From Paragonimus westermani (Eukaryota; Platyhelminthes; Trematoda; Plagiorchiida; Troglotrematidae), in NCBI GenBank assembly GCA_008508345.1, contig QNGE01000951.1, positions 5,002-69,001 on the forward strand: a DNA stretch of 64,000 nt, given 5' to 3'. Numbering within the stretch: the first letter of the stretch is position 1; each line of letters starts with the position of its first letter. Under the pieces are notes generated by a model. That model did no database searches and was not told the DNA's origin. It saw only the letters and a program-made list of their open reading frames with translations. The position numbers and the translations under genes are program-made. Positions 48,801 to 62,176 of this stretch are shown here, piece after piece.

Positions 48801-49521
48801 GCTATTTGAAAACCGGCCAAGCGGGAACGACCTGACGCCGACGAATGCAGGCCTAACGACTGGCATGTGTGTCACTAACAAGCTAAACACTCCCACACTC
48901 CTCCAGTAGAATGTGATCCGCACCATTTCTGTGATATATATTATCTGTTTGATTTGTTATGATTCTCATGTCTAACTGGCACTTATCCTATGTACAGGTA
49001 AAATCCCGATGAGAATTAAGGGAAACAGTTCGTACAATTGTTCTGTGGGTTTGACGGGAATCTGAAGAGCCAAAACAGTTAAAGGGTTTGACACTAGCAG
49101 CATGCCAACGTCTGCCGTCAACATCTGCCTACCTCCCCCTCATTGCACACTGCGTAAATAAGTTCCCGTTTGTGTCCCGATCCACCTACATAGAAGAGAC
49201 GGAGGGATGGCTGCATGCTAGGATGATGGGACGTGTGAAACTACGTCTGCCAGCCAGCTGAGCGTCGTTCGATTGAATTCAAGGGTCATCCGCCAAAGGC
49301 ACGGGCCTCTTTCATTGTGCGTCAAGTGCTGGCAGCAACTAAGACAGTGGAAGTCCCACAACACTCTTAGTCACCGTGATGCACCGGAACAAACACATAC
49401 TCCACCTAATCCAAGAGGCAATTGCCCTCAAACCATTATGTCTAACAGATGGTTTATCGGGTCAATTACTTTGATGTCGCACTGCAATCAAATACCCACA
49501 ATAACAATGAGTCTCGACAAG
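48801..49521. other. No recognisable gene; space between convergent PLEs
   Basis: No hammerhead core was found. Open frames at 48741-48926 (-) and 49273-49533 (+) lack recognisable domains. Confidence 0.4.
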
Positions 49522-50650
49522 TTAACGGAGTGAGTGTTGACCAAGGCAGATCCAAAGCCTAATCAAACTTTTCTGGACGCACAGGAGTGGGTTGTACAGG
49601 TGAATTCGAATGACCACAGTTGTAGGTAGAATCCTACACCTCACTGCTCTCGAGTCGGTGGCCTTAACTCGGTAGAATGGACAAAATGTGTCAGTCATAT
49701 TGACAGAGGGATTCGAATCCACCAGGTGTGATAGTATGGCACCGGTGACAAATCACGTTATTCCACTATTAACACATGTTGGCTGGTGTTCACGGACCGG
49801 TTCAGATAAGTCTGTGATCAGGCAACCGATATAACTGGTTCCACAGGAACTAGTGAATGAGCATACATGGAACAACGAGGCTTGGACACAGCCGGATTGG
49901 ATGTAAAGTGAACACGTAACTCAGTGGTGTAAAATGCTGTATTACCTGCACTCTTGAGTCCATAGGCAATGGTTTCGACCAGCCTGTCGCCCTTGAAGTG
50001 TAATCGGATATTTACAGTTTTTCTTCCCGCTAGATGCAGCTAGTCCTTTTCATTCCGCTGTTGCATTGCTCTGTCTACGAATATTTTCGAGTGGTAATTT
50101 TGTATCAGTCTTGTATGTATGAATGTTAACTCTTCAGCAATGGTATCATCCGTGAAAATCCTTACGGCTCTGTCCGTCGAACATTTGATTTGGATTCTCT
50201 TCAGGGCGTGTGACAAAATTATTGAAGTTAATATGCTGACCACCCCAAGTAGCTATTCTGTGTATCGCGCGCCCAGTTGAACCATCAGCGCGGCGACGTG
50301 AATGTACACCCAAAAAGCTCAGTTGGCTATTTATTTCTCACTCCAAAAATGTCTGCGACTTATGGGGCGTAGAGGTGGATTGAACCAGGACGTCAGTCAG
50401 ACTTACGTTGTTCTCGGTTACGCAAGGGATATCGTCAAATTACCTTCTATACATAGTGCAGCGGCCTACTGGTGAACCCAGCTGTTTGGTTCTCAATTTC
50501 GCCGTGAAGATATCTGCAAACAGTGGTCCCAACAAAGATCCCATTGTGACATCCTCCGTTTGTCGATAAAGTCCCCGGCTGAACTTAACTTGTGCGTAGA
50601 AAGTGTACACATAAATTAGTTCTTTAAGACCGGTCGATAGCACTCAAGTA
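49522..50650 (-). pseudogene. Penelope-like element: RT and GIY-YIG, decayed
   Basis: From right to left: VKFSRGLYRQTEDVTMGSLL then GPLFADIF (50590-50510), the PLE-specific RT block. A decayed catalytic DDI follows near 50440. LSFLGVHSRRADGS (about 50325-50280) carries the last palm motif with its aspartate changed to glycine. RIATWGGQHINFNNFVT comes next, then a thumb part (50243-50040). The nuclease (about 49862-49770) reads CSFTSSCGTSYIGCLITDLS then EPVREHQ, close to the copy at 43890-44820. The C-terminal LLCVQKSLIRL lies at 49600-49550. Several frameshifts and stops are present. It points toward the remnant at 47740-48800. Confidence 0.85.
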
Positions 50651-52149
50651 TCTACCGGTATCCTCCATATAATCACAAGTAATCTATGGTTCCCTTTAAG
50701 AGCACACTGATAAACAAGGATAGGGCTGAGAGAAAATACCAGCTGTCCAGTTAAATTGAAGCCTTTGGTTGCATTCACACTATCAGAAGAGGCAAGCAGG
50801 CTTTGCATTCAAAGTTTCCTCCTGACGGGATATAATTCCCATGAGAGAAATTCTTTGAAATGTAGACAGTTCGCTAGTGCACTTTCGGTCTCAAAGGGTT
50901 TTTACCTTTATCCTGGTCCATTCCCTGAAATTTGGTCTGATCTAATATGGTGTTCATTCTGTCAATATAATATGCTTTGTTAAGCAACATGACAACAGCA
51001 CTTTTCTCATGCTTAGAAATTAAAATATTCCATCTTTACGGGATGTTCTTTTGTGATAAATAACTTTGGGGTCGGAGTACAGCGTAAGTACTGACCTGCC
51101 TTAGTCAACTGCCACTCCGTTAGCTTATCAAGACCCAATGTTCGAATGGGTACCTGACTACGGCGTGACGTTCACCTGACTGACCTCATTAACCAGCCGT
51201 TTCCCGCTTGTTCCCGTGTTGGGTTCCCCTGAAAAATATTTTGATATGCATTTGGTATATTTAGCCGGGTGTTGAATAATTGAAGACAGTATTTGTCGTT
51301 ACTACGCAAGAACTTTATATACGATTACCTCATTTTTTTTAAAGAGCACTGTTTACACGTGATCGATCTGGTGTTGCAGCCTCAACGAGCAAATTTAAAT
51401 AGAAAAGCCCAGGTCAGTGGTAAGAAAACGCCTCAGAGTACAAGAAGGCTGGAGTAATACCATCCAATTTAGAACGTACTCACCTCTGACACATGGACAA
51501 TGCACAGAGAACTGATTGTGCTAACGTAACTGTTTCAAACAAGGAAGTATGTAAATAGTTTAGGCAAGTTTGGCAGTTATTTAGTGTATACTTACAGTCC
51601 GTTTCATGTATGCCAGACAGCGTGACTGAAAAACTTTAGTATCCTACGAAGGATAAAGAGTCACAAGTGAAATGAACATCATGAGGTGTTGCACAACCGA
51701 ACTATTCCAGCTAACTGGATTAGCATCACAAGTGTTGTGTTGGCCAGTAAAGTTGCTGTGGTACAATTAGGGTATAGGCTGAGTTCACCTGAAACAACCG
51801 TTCATTTGCGGATACCTGGCTGTTTACTTCCTAAAACATACTCAATGCACGGTTATTGAAGTTACACGTAAAAGAGTTATTTGGAAGCCGATGAACTGTG
51901 ATCAAGTAATGTAAACTGTCAAAACCTATCTGAAGTTTGTCTCCGTCAGTAATGGCAACTATCATTAACTAAAATTTTGTACAGTTAATGTACGGAATAC
52001 AAAAGAAATGAATAGCTGAATGATTAACTTAAATGTAAACAGGAACAGCGATGGATCTGAAATGATATTATGGGGCATAACACCATGTGTGGAGTGCCAG
52101 CTAGATACCACGCAAAAAAGCCTGGAGGCATATTGTTCTTGTCCTTAAG
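50651..52149. other. No recognisable gene
   Basis: Short frames only. The right part next to 50650 may hold further decayed PLE sequence. Confidence 0.4.
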
Positions 52150-52480
52150 AGAATCACGGTTTTTGCAGTTGCATCCCTTCTACATTTATACATCTGTCTG
52201 AGTACACAATAATCTTAGTGAGCTCAGACAAGTTAATCAACTTTACACTCTCGGTCGGGGAATGCATTCGAATCGTGATGACCACAACAGTCAACAGGGT
52301 TGAACAGTATTTCACTTGATTTGGTAGAAAGGGAAGGAAAGCATGCCAAGATGAAACCGTTTTGACCAGATGGTGGCCGTCTGCCAGTTGACCCACGACT
52401 GCGGTAATGATCAATTTTCTCTCACCAGCTGTGATCCTGGTTAGATTATGCAGACTGCCGCGCATATGCAGTCATCGAGT
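52150..52480 (-). pseudogene. Penelope-like C-terminal fragment
   Basis: The frame 52465-52154 aligns in order with the block after GIY-YIG in other copies: AVVGQLADGHHLVKTVSSW (compare AVATYLIESDHLI in the 44-kb copy), then TVVVITIRMHSPTESVKLIN (compare AIAIRLYSPPLCVQKRLI). The nuclease core upstream is not readable. It is a short, old remnant. Confidence 0.6.
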
Positions 52481-55087
52481 TGTAAGCATTTAGCCGAACA
52501 TTTGCATGTGTACAAATAAATCACTACAGCTGGATTTTGAACAGACATTTTACTCTACACCTTCCTAGTTATCTGTACAACACTTATGATTGAACTGTAT
52601 GACCTGGTTACCTCAAGGGACCTCTTAAGGAACCTGGTGACAGCTTGTCGGTGACTTATATTGCTGTGACTATAAAAATGATTGGCCTGAGAGGTTGTTT
52701 ATTGCACGAAATCTGTTAAAAGTTGTATGGAAATAGAAACTTGTACAAAAACAATACTTCGTATGGCTCACGTGTATCGGCATCCTTTGAGCAACAGTGC
52801 ACAATCATCCGCCCTGGTGACACCTCACACATAATGCATATACACGTCTCCACAGTTGCTTCTGGTCCCTTGTCTTCTTGGCGTTAATTCCTCCCTTTGG
52901 TTTCCGCGCGTACCATTCATGTTATACCACTCACAAATGATGATGCTCAGTATACAACGGCATCAGTATAAACATTTCATAAACTCCCGAAATCCTGTCA
53001 GTCAGTCTGCACTCCTGCAGTGGCTACCTTCTCTCTGCAGCCTCACATTAGGCTGGGTAGCTTCTAGTCAATTTATCCCCAAATGGCAACGTAAATTCAG
53101 GCATTCACTAACTTATAACTACTTTCTGTAACTTGTACAATTTGACTTAATCCAATAACCCTCAACTGAACAGGTTGCGCATGCTTGTCTTCCGAGATAT
53201 TTGGACAAACATTACCAAAGAGACTATGGCCAGTAAACGGTGATCGGATGAATCTACTCAGCATATTGCTCTATCTGTAACTGATACTTTCGGGAATCGT
53301 CTATATTTCTCGCTTGACCATTCACAGAAGTTGCCGTACTGCTCTGAGTGATCTTGCGCTAAACGGGTCGTTAATTGTAAATTTGTTGTTCCATGGACTG
53401 AGAAAATTCACTCCCACTGTTTACATTCCCCGTTTAATCTCACCAAACTGAGACATTTTCACCACCCTACCCACCTACTGAACTAATTTGTCATTAACCA
53501 TCTGCTGCGCGTGTAGCCAATCGTGACTTGACAGTTCACCTTTGACATTTTTAGTCCCGTTGTGAAACCACTGATTTCGTTGGACGACACTATTGTCGTG
53601 AAAGGTTAGGGTTTGCCTGTTGTGTCTCTAGTAGTGTCGCAGAAATATTTGGGTCGAAACTTGCTTTCAGTTTGGGAATCCGTTTTCGGGCTACAAGTAA
53701 CCAGAAGATCACACGTGGATCATTACACTGCCCGTTTCTTTCATTCTTTCCAACTACGAACACGTAGTGGAATTAACCAGTGATATGCGTGGTTGAAGTC
53801 CCTGAAACTGCACCATATCATTAGCTGATTCCATGCCTCTTAATAATTAGTCATTACTTGTCTGCTGTGGGGCAGTTTGATCAGTCTTACAAGTCGTCTG
53901 TATGTCGCGCAGCTGATAGACAAACACCGACCGTCTTACAGGAATATCGAGCGAAAGGTAAGTTGGCTCAACAGACCTGTATTAAACCACTGACTAGACA
54001 CGTGTGAACACTCTAACATGTGGCCTTTGTCTGGTTTGACGAAGCCGTTCATCTGAATATTTCCTCTACCCCGTGTAATCCATAGGTTACTTCAGGCTAA
54101 TTCACGGCAATCCTGAAAAATGTCACCTAAGGTGGAGGTATGGTAATGTATTACAATCGACTTTGTGTTACTCGCAGTTCATTGAATGGAAGTTTACCTA
54201 ACCAGTGACAACGATCCATTCTACAGTTACTCCCAACTAGACGTCCGATAGTGCTAAGGTTTTTATCCGTGAAATTTTAAGCAGAGAATACACACGAAAC
54301 AAGTGCACCTGTTTGGTTTGTTTGTCAGTCTTTCCACATGAAAACAGATTGGAAACATGGATTTCCTTTCATCAGCGGGCATAACCGTGGGATTTGTTAG
54401 GTGCTTACATTTGTGTTGACCTCAGGAAAAAACGAATGTTGAAACAAGTAAGGCTACTTAGTGTTTTAACTTTTCTAATCAGAATTCCTACAGGGGAGCT
54501 GTAATAAACATTCAGCTCTCACGCAACCCAAATTGCTGTGCAAATGGTGTTTTGACATTACTACACGGTCTTACTACAGAGCCACAAGCAGTGCTGCTTA
54601 TGAAGCGACCGTTTAGCAACTGGCAGTTGGTCTGAACTTGAGGATTAGGAGCGTAGTTTTGTTTGCACGAATAAAACAGTGGATATCCACATACAAACGA
54701 GACTGAGGCGTCATATTTCAGCGTATTCAGTGGATGAGGTTGTGTGATTTCTGAAGCACTTGTAGGTTGTGAATTTGCTCGTAATGGTAGACTTGTTTAA
54801 AATGCTGCAAGAATTCCAAGTTAAAAAACGACTGAGAAATCCTTTGATCTGTTGACATTACAATCACAGCTGGCCTTCACCATGGTGGCTACCTTAGGCT
54901 CACATGATGTCCCCTATGTTAAAGTAGACTATACTGGTCACATGATCACACTTTTGTATAGGGTGGTGAAACATGGCAACGGTTAAAGATTGGCCAGTTA
55001 ACTGATAACTCAAATGCCAATACACACGAATGAGTGATAGGCTTTCTAAGTAAAACAAATAACTGAATAAATGAGGACAAGAAATTG
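52481..55087. other. No recognisable gene
   Basis: Short frames only (52856-53131 on the plus strand the longest), without domains. Confidence 0.4.
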
Positions 55088-55128
55088 AGCAGCGAAGCTT
55101 TTGTTCTGCGTTTACTCGTCAGGTGAAA
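55088..55128 (-). ncRNA. Decayed hammerhead-like motif, orphan PLE terminal repeat
   Basis: Minus-sense CTGACGAG (55122-55115) is intact. It is followed by a loop, then CAAAAGC where CGAAAGC is expected, then a 3-bp helix III (AGC/GCT). G at the cleavage position and the changed GAA make it inactive by consensus. The surrounding 65 bases parallel the motif at 43685-43724 (GTGTTGTATTT on one side, TTTCTT on the other). No PLE coding sequence was recognised beside it. Confidence 0.45.
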
Positions 55129-55662
55129 TACAACACAACAAACCTGGGAAGAGTTAAAAAGCCGATCGGCAGAGAGTAAGTTGATAGCATAATGATAAAT
55201 AACTACGCAACTATCGCTGAAAATCGTGAGTTTCATTGCTACTGGTTAAACAGCAGTGTGACTAAAACACTCTTAGACACGACTATTGCCCTGCGGACCT
55301 ATTTCACTGAATCCCCTAGAAAAAAATAAGCCTTTCATATCATCTGCCAACGGCTAGTTGACTGGTGACGTGGACAGATATTGTCGTCATGACGGTTAGT
55401 ATTCGACTACGAACCATTGAACTGTGTACTTGGAAGCGATCAGTGCACACACTTAAAGTTTTATAGTCTCCAATTAGAAGCACCAACCATTTGTAACACT
55501 GAACTATTAGCTTAATTGCTCTGGTAACCATTGTCGTATTTACTGTGTTGTAGTTATCATAATGAGCAAGGGAAGAAGCCAAACTTTGTCGACTATTTTG
55601 TTGCTCTCCTGGCCCCGTCTACGGGGGTGCAAAGAAGTATTCTTTAACCGCATTCCTCACAG

Positions 55663-55936
55663 AAAGTATGTAACGTGTCAAGATCGCATTAGGAAGCTGA
55701 CGGCGCATGCGGTGTTGATTGAGGAATTCCAACATTGCCGAAACACTTTTTTAAATGCGTTTCTAGAAGCACAGAAACAGACATCTGAACGATGTGAATG
55801 GTTTCCAATAAGTAAGTTACAGAAGGACGATTTATCTGAGCTGGTACTCACGAATCAACCAGACAACGTTCTGACAAACAAAAGTGTGTTCACACCAAGC
55901 TTTCCAAGTATGAAAAAGTGTCAGAAAACGCGATAG
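55663..55936 (+). CDS. Candidate exon, product unknown
   Basis: After a strong acceptor (TTAACCGCATTCCTCACAG, ending 55662) the frame reads KYVTCQDRIRKLTAHAVLIE, then NTFLNAFLEAQKQTSERCEW, then a polar tail to TAG at 55934-55936. A near-perfect donor (ATAA|GTAAGT at 55812) would instead end the exon after about 50 codons. Either way the segment looks coding and mostly helical. No family was recognised. A protein-like run at 56480-56600 (+) may be a further piece. Confidence 0.42.
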
Positions 55937-57723
55937 AAATGAGTGCAATTTATTCTGTATTGATACTAAAATTTATAACAGAACTGCTATCTCATATATC
56001 TTTGGAGTTGACTAGATATTTAATTTGTTCGTCGCAATAATCCTATAAATTGGTACAGCAGAAGGACAACTTTGCAAAACAGCCACCAGTCAATGCAAGT
56101 AGAATTGATTAAAACTGGGCGTAGCTGAAGTTGGAAGCTTGTTAAACAAGACCAAACGAGAAAGATTTGGCAAACATGCAATGGTAGTCATGAAAAAGAA
56201 CACGGTAGAAATATATTCTCTGTATGCAGTCAAGGTTAAAAGCGATCGCTACGGGACACTGTTGCCATAAAAAAAACAAAGAACGCGAAACTTCAAGACA
56301 AGCTCTCTACGGGCAGACCAAGCATATATAAAAATCCAACAATGTACATTTCAACAAACACAGAACTTCAGAAGTGTCAAACAGACTTCAAAAAGTCCAA
56401 CTCTTGGTCGTCTTTCCAGTTCTTCTGGTTAGCTACAACACACAAGCTGTTAATCTAAATATTCAGTGGTGATGGTCCGGATACAACTTTGACAAGCCGG
56501 GAATGAACTCATCGGATCTCGCTTCCTGCGACTCAGGCGTGCAAACGATACCCAGTGTTATTGATTTCGAGGGTAGTGAATTGAAAATAATTGGGTTCAA
56601 ATCACTCTGGTCTATTCTGTGGATTGCACATTCGTCGTCTCCAGTTTATCGGCGAAACCTAATCGGCCACCCAACAGAAGGAAGAAGACTAATGATTCAG
56701 TTTTGCAGCTGTGACTCCTGAGAAAACAGCGGGCAATCGAATCAAATTGCATTTGGAGAAAGACCTCAAAGTGTTCAGTCGGATTTTCGACTAGCGTCAC
56801 AGAAGCAGTACTCAACCGTACATAATTTAAAGGCAGTTGAGGTGGATGAAGCTTTGTCTTCGTAATTAAACTAACACTTCTATGCTGTCAACAGGAGGAT
56901 CTTGAATATTTGGTCGACCAACTTCGAAACTGTTAGGACGCTTAGTTAGTATGTGCAAAGCACTCCATTGTTCGTGCGGTTAAATCTAATCATTGTATCG
57001 TTGCGGTACCGCGACATAAATGCAAAGTGCCCGTACCTACTTGCAATTTTCCTGATGGATTCAGAAACTCGACAGGTATATATATATATAATGACAACGA
57101 GCCATGGGAAACACACGGCCACTTCCGGAGTTGTAAAGACGTATCATATATTCATACCCGGTAAAATGCGAAAATCAAATAGACGTGACTTTTATCTCAT
57201 GACTGACCGTTACTAGTTCACTGATAACCCCCAGGTGCACTGTCGATGTTTAAGCGCGGTTCACGTCACAGTGTGCTTTTTTGGACTCATCATCCAAAAG
57301 CTAATTACGGAGCCCATGATGTGCTAAATTTTAATTAGATTGAATGACTAAATTCGAGGCTCTGGTTAATTTGTTTTCACTACCAATTACTAGAACTTTG
57401 TGACATTACTAATACCAAGCCATTGTGCAGAAAACATTTACCACAGACATAAAGTGAGAATACCAGGACTGATGAAACTCAAATAACATAACATGCAGCG
57501 GGAATTGTGTTTACACATGGCAGAGTGCTTAAAGGATGTTACGTATCTAAGGTACTTCTCAAATATTGGTAAACAGTAACGGATTGTGGTCCGTATGCAC
57601 TGAATAGTACTCAAAACACATCGAAGATTTTTTATTTCTAGAGAATTTCCTGCATACCACTTTCGAAGGGAAGCACTATAAAAGGGTTCCGCTCAATGCA
57701 TTATCGTTTGTCTTTAGGAAGGA
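55937..57723. other. No firm gene
   Basis: 56482-56590 (+) gives a protein-like run (GYNFDKPGMNSSDLASCDSG) with a weak donor (GAGG|GTAGTG) and no clear acceptor. A short (AT)n run is at 57077-57090. Confidence 0.35.
57077..57090. repeat. Short (AT)n run
   Basis: Seven TA dinucleotides. Confidence 0.85.
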
Positions 57724-57790
57724 TGGGATTTAAGTCCCCGCCGTGTGTTCAAGATGCACTCTTAAACACCACTGTCCGACTGATCTCACA
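57724..57790 (-). repeat. tRNA-derived SINE head
   Basis: Minus-sense box-A-like GTCGGACAGTGG, then box-B-like GGGACTTAAATCCC (57740-57727), about 40 bases apart. The arms are imperfect. Confidence 0.45.
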
Positions 57791-60700
57791 TCAGGTAAAG
57801 CCGATTTTTCATGTGCAGACGAACTGCCATATTTGCTCGTGATTACCGCTCAGTCTGTCCGGTTGCACTGAACAAAAACAGTTTGTGAAGGTGTGAGTGC
57901 TTCGATGAATCTACGCAGAAGTTTGTTTCATAACAATAAAAAATTCCTTGCAGCTCACCACTAACGAAAATACCTTTAGCTAACAATGATGACTTCGGTG
58001 ACTTCAACATCGTCAGAAGCCATGATCGGAACAGCGATGGAAGTAAAGCGAGCAGTTTTTGTGTCTTGTCCCAGGAAGGCGGACAGTCTGAGCACTCTTC
58101 CAAAGCGAGTATGACTGAGCCCTTACATTTGATGTATAAGTCATGTCGCAGCTGTGACCGATGGTGTAATGTTCAACACCATCGCTGCATGAAAGCGTGG
58201 CTGATGTTCATCATCATGTCATGACAAGTTTTCTGCACACCGCTGAGAGCATGTCTTGGCAACAATTTCGAGTGCCCCAGTGACACTTGCGTGTGGCTCA
58301 CTGCTAACGTAAGATGCCTCAGTGTGTTCATCTTGATTTACTCCCTATCTTTTAATAGCAGACAAGATTGACGGATGGTTTTCAAGTGACTGACACAGGG
58401 ATTGGTTGGTTCATCTGAAGTGGGAGAAAGCGCATATGACGAGGTCAGGAAGCAATTCACTTACTCACAGGTGCCAGATAGATGAAGACACAAACTAAGT
58501 CTATCCTCTCTGCTCATATTGCGCTGGAGCTGGTTTTGGTGAGTAATGAGTGCGTTGCATGTGTTGTATGCAGAACTCACTGACAGAAATGCATTTCAAA
58601 TGTTACTAAGTCTGTCTCACTCTTCACCCTTCTGTCAATAAATCAGTGTTCCCTATGCGGCTGTGGGCTTCGGCCATCGTCGTCCGAATGACCGCATAGG
58701 TTGGTGCATTTAGTTCCCACTGTCTGGACGATAGTTATTCACAAAACAGCCTATCGACTGCTCTGACAGCTGAAGACAAAAATGGTACACACAAGGTGAT
58801 TGATCGATAGAGGTTTTCACGTTTGCACAAACAGTGTCCGGGGTAGATGACAATGTACTGCTGGTCCGCTCTAGTTCAAGTAAGCTAAACTTACCACCCT
58901 GGTTAGAGTTGGGGCAAAACAGCTCCAGGAGAGTTTGAGGGCCCACCCAAGCAAGTTTAATAACCGGGTCGTTTTGGTGAGTAATGTTTGCGATCTACGC
59001 CAGTAAAATCGTGTTTCAGTCCCTTATTGTTGAGACCCACAATCACAGAGACTATCTACCCACCGGTATTTGTGGGGAAGTCCGAAAACCAGAAGCCACT
59101 TTATCGCGATGGCTTCAGCAGTTCCTCCGAATGAATATCTGCTTTCGTTTATCTTGCCATGGTGATGATATAACTACTGTGTTGAAAAAACTTCTCACGT
59201 TAGCTCTTGGCACATATTCTGAGTAGTTCAGCTGGCTGTACTGCTCACTTCCACCGCCCGATTTCCGACAACACTGCTGAGAACACCGCCGTCGTTCGAT
59301 GCCTAACCTTATGTCGTCTAGATATGCTCACATTAATGCCACACTACTTAAGTAGACAGAACGAGTCGGCAAACGTTTCATTTATTCTCATCACTTAGTT
59401 ACATAAAATATTACGTTGTAAAGAGAAGAAACAATGAAACAAATGAAATCATAGGTGTGCATTACACGATGGAATCAATGGATCGAGTGTCAGTGCAACC
59501 ACAGTGACTGGGCCGGTACCCCGCCAGTGTATGTTGCTTGGTTAACAACTATTTACGATTTACAGAGATATTCTATTAAAACTCTTCTGGATGCTCAACT
59601 GTTGTCTTAAATTCGTTAAACCAGTGTGGTATTGGTAGATAGTAAGGAATTTGGTTGGTAAAAGTTGTCAGTTACACCCAACTGACTGCAGCTGTCATAA
59701 TTCCATAGAACTTCTAGCCGGTCTCTTTAGAAGGAAACCCTGTATTCGTGAGGTCATCGGTTGAAGTTAGCGGAGCAATTACTGTCATATACCGATGCAG
59801 TCAGATGCTGTGGTCATTACTCACAAGTGAATTTGGTTGACGGTTTACAAATAATGATTACGTCATATATAATCTTAGGTCAATGATTAAGTGGTTAAAA
59901 CGTAGACAATTTTTGCCGCCGTTCTCCTTTACAACGCAATGTTAATTCCTGCAAGAATCTGATCTTTATACACAGCAACAACCAATCGCACCTTCGGACA
60001 TTTAGTTTTGCTTAAGCGGACAAAGTTGTACTGAGTTAACAGTTGCTTCAAATAAAAATCGTCTCGTTGACGTTTGTACATACTGTACATGTCGTGAATT
60101 ACTCACAGTTATATGTCCTCGAAAAAAACCTGGAGCACCCAATGCATGTCATAACTTTAACTTCCTCGAAGTGTTCCTCATCTCGGTGAGACTTTCCAAA
60201 CTTTCTTGAGGGGTTCAAGTATTTAAATCGTCTTCAAAGATTTGACCTTCTCATGAGGCCCTGAAACTGCTAATTGTGTTACCACAAGTGTTAGACCTGA
60301 CCGACTGTGTAAGTAAACCATACCCGAAAACCGATTATCAGACAATTAATCCTTGCATACCGGTTGTGTTGTTCTGTGTCGAAACGGAAAAATGACAATA
60401 ACTCCCATTGAAATAGTTGCCAAAAAACGTTTCTATGTGAAAGCTTTGCACATTATTTTCGTTCGCATAATACGTAGGCTGATCACGTCTATCTAATGAA
60501 TGGCATGACCTTTATTTAGGTTTCTAAAGGGAAACCCTGATGAAAGTCAAACGCACATGAAAATCCTTTATAAAAAGGTGCTTTTAGATCAATTCATGTT
60601 ATATTAAAACAGAATGACCTACGGTTATGAATATTCTTCTAATCCATTCCTATGGGTTTTCCAGTGCATATGGTTGTTCTGTTCCTAGTTCGTCGACAAC

Positions 60701-61469
60701 AACGCGCTTACACCCCAGTGGCTATTCTACACTTCTTATCAATTTGAAACGTCCGACTCCCGTAACAGAAATTAGAAACACTACACTACATAGGATGATT
60801 CTGCTGCATCTCATCCTGCACATAATTTACCAGGGCCCGGTTCGATACCAGTTGCAGTGCATGTATCGATAAAAGTTCACATTCAGTGCACAGAAATGCC
60901 AATGACCAAATCGTTGCTATGATAAGTTGATTTTGATGGAATGACTTTTCCACACTCACAATACAAAAACTATTTCCTGATAACCATCACCTGCGCCACA
61001 TGCAACAATCTCTAATTCACTGATACGTAACGGATACAAAAATCCTCACCTAACGTGTTTCAGGTCCGACTTGTCAACATATGTTCGGGTACACGCTGCC
61101 GCTGGATGTTAGGTATTTGTTGTTGAATTCACATACACCTTGACATTTGCCATCTTTAGAAAGTAAACAATACATTGCGATAAATCGAAAATGCCACGCA
61201 TATTTTGTAAGTTGTAATCTGACTGACAATGGTTTATACGTGCCCCAATGCTATATTGTCTGTACATTGGATCAACAAATTAGCAACAGGAGAATGGCTA
61301 TTGGAAGAAGGCAAAACGGGGTGGAAAATAAACGGTTTCTTAGGGAGTACACGTTATGGTTAAGTTTGGTGCAGACGAACTAAGACCACGATGTTCCATC
61401 ACCGAGATTGTAAACACACGCTTCTTTAGTTACAAATCTGAATGATAAAATCGGAAGACCGGTTTTGCA
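57791..61469. other. No recognisable gene
   Basis: Short frames only. 58984-59226 (+) and 60627-60872 (+) have no recognisable domains. Confidence 0.4.
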
Positions 61470-61520
61470 TTATGGTAATATCTCTTCGTATGTTCTCGTC
61501 AGCGGTAACACGTAGTAGCA
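61470..61520 (-). ncRNA. Decayed hammerhead-like motif
   Basis: Minus-sense CTGACGAG (61502-61495), a short loop and CGAAG follow TACGTGTTACCG. The surroundings match the motif at 62141-62176 (shared TACGTGTT upstream), so it is a diverged copy of the same repeat. The A of the closing pair is G and stem I no longer pairs. Confidence 0.5.
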
Positions 61521-62140
61521 TTGAGACCCAAACTAACTAAACAATGGGGGCCGATGAATAAAGTTCATTCATACACTAGTTTGACTAAAGCTTGTCGAAA
61601 ATACTCATTCCGCCTACCTTCACATAAATGAAATTATTGTAATATGAGCTATGGTAATACCGGCGGTTGAAACGCGTTATCAATAATTGGAAAGTTATTC
61701 CACATCCACGTTGCAGACTGTATAAATGGTGCCGGAATACTCCTGAACTATTTAGTAAAATACAATGAATCGTGTCTTTACAAAGATCTACCAGAATAAA
61801 GTAAAACTCTTGTGGAACTAATACCAACTGTATGCACGCATACTTCACCAAAAATACGACCCAACCAAGTTTGTCGGGTCGGAAGAACTGCACCAGTTCC
61901 GAGGCTACTACACACTTAGATTGATGGTGGACATTCGACCTACTGACCGCAAAAACTACGACAAGAACTGCTTATTAGTTTCGCAGCCAAGTTAAGCAAC
62001 TTTTGCGGTTCCTCGTCTGGCAATTTACTTTTCTGGAGAAGGCGGCAGCTTTGAGTTGTAAAAGGGCACAGTATCCAATAATGCTTGAACCACTGAGCCC
62101 CTTTGAATAATTTGAATAGGATAATCAGAAGACACAAATT
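61521..62140. other. No recognisable gene
   Basis: An open frame at 61585-61893 (-) has no recognisable domain. A box-A-like GGCTCAGTGG occurs in minus sense near 62100, just 3' of the hammerhead, with only a poor box B after it. Confidence 0.35.
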
Positions 62141-62176
62141 ACGATATGAATTGATTTCGGATACTCTCATCAGTCG
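62141..62176 (-). ncRNA. Hammerhead ribozyme-like motif with complete core
   Basis: Minus sense: stem I ACGA (62176-62173), CTGATGAG, short stem II region, CGAAA, a two-pair helix III with a six-base loop, A at the cleavage position, then TCGT (62144-62141). All core bases are present. Stem II is weak (only the G-C next to the core pairs well). It lies about 310 bases 3' of the PLE remnant at 62480-63130 on the same strand. Confidence 0.62.

Noticed and set aside
49700..49730. Box-B-like GGATTCGAATCC
   Set aside because: It falls inside the PLE C-terminal region and has no box A at tRNA spacing.
60530..60570. CCTGATGAAAGTCAAACGC hammerhead lookalike
   Set aside because: No stem II and no stem I partner.
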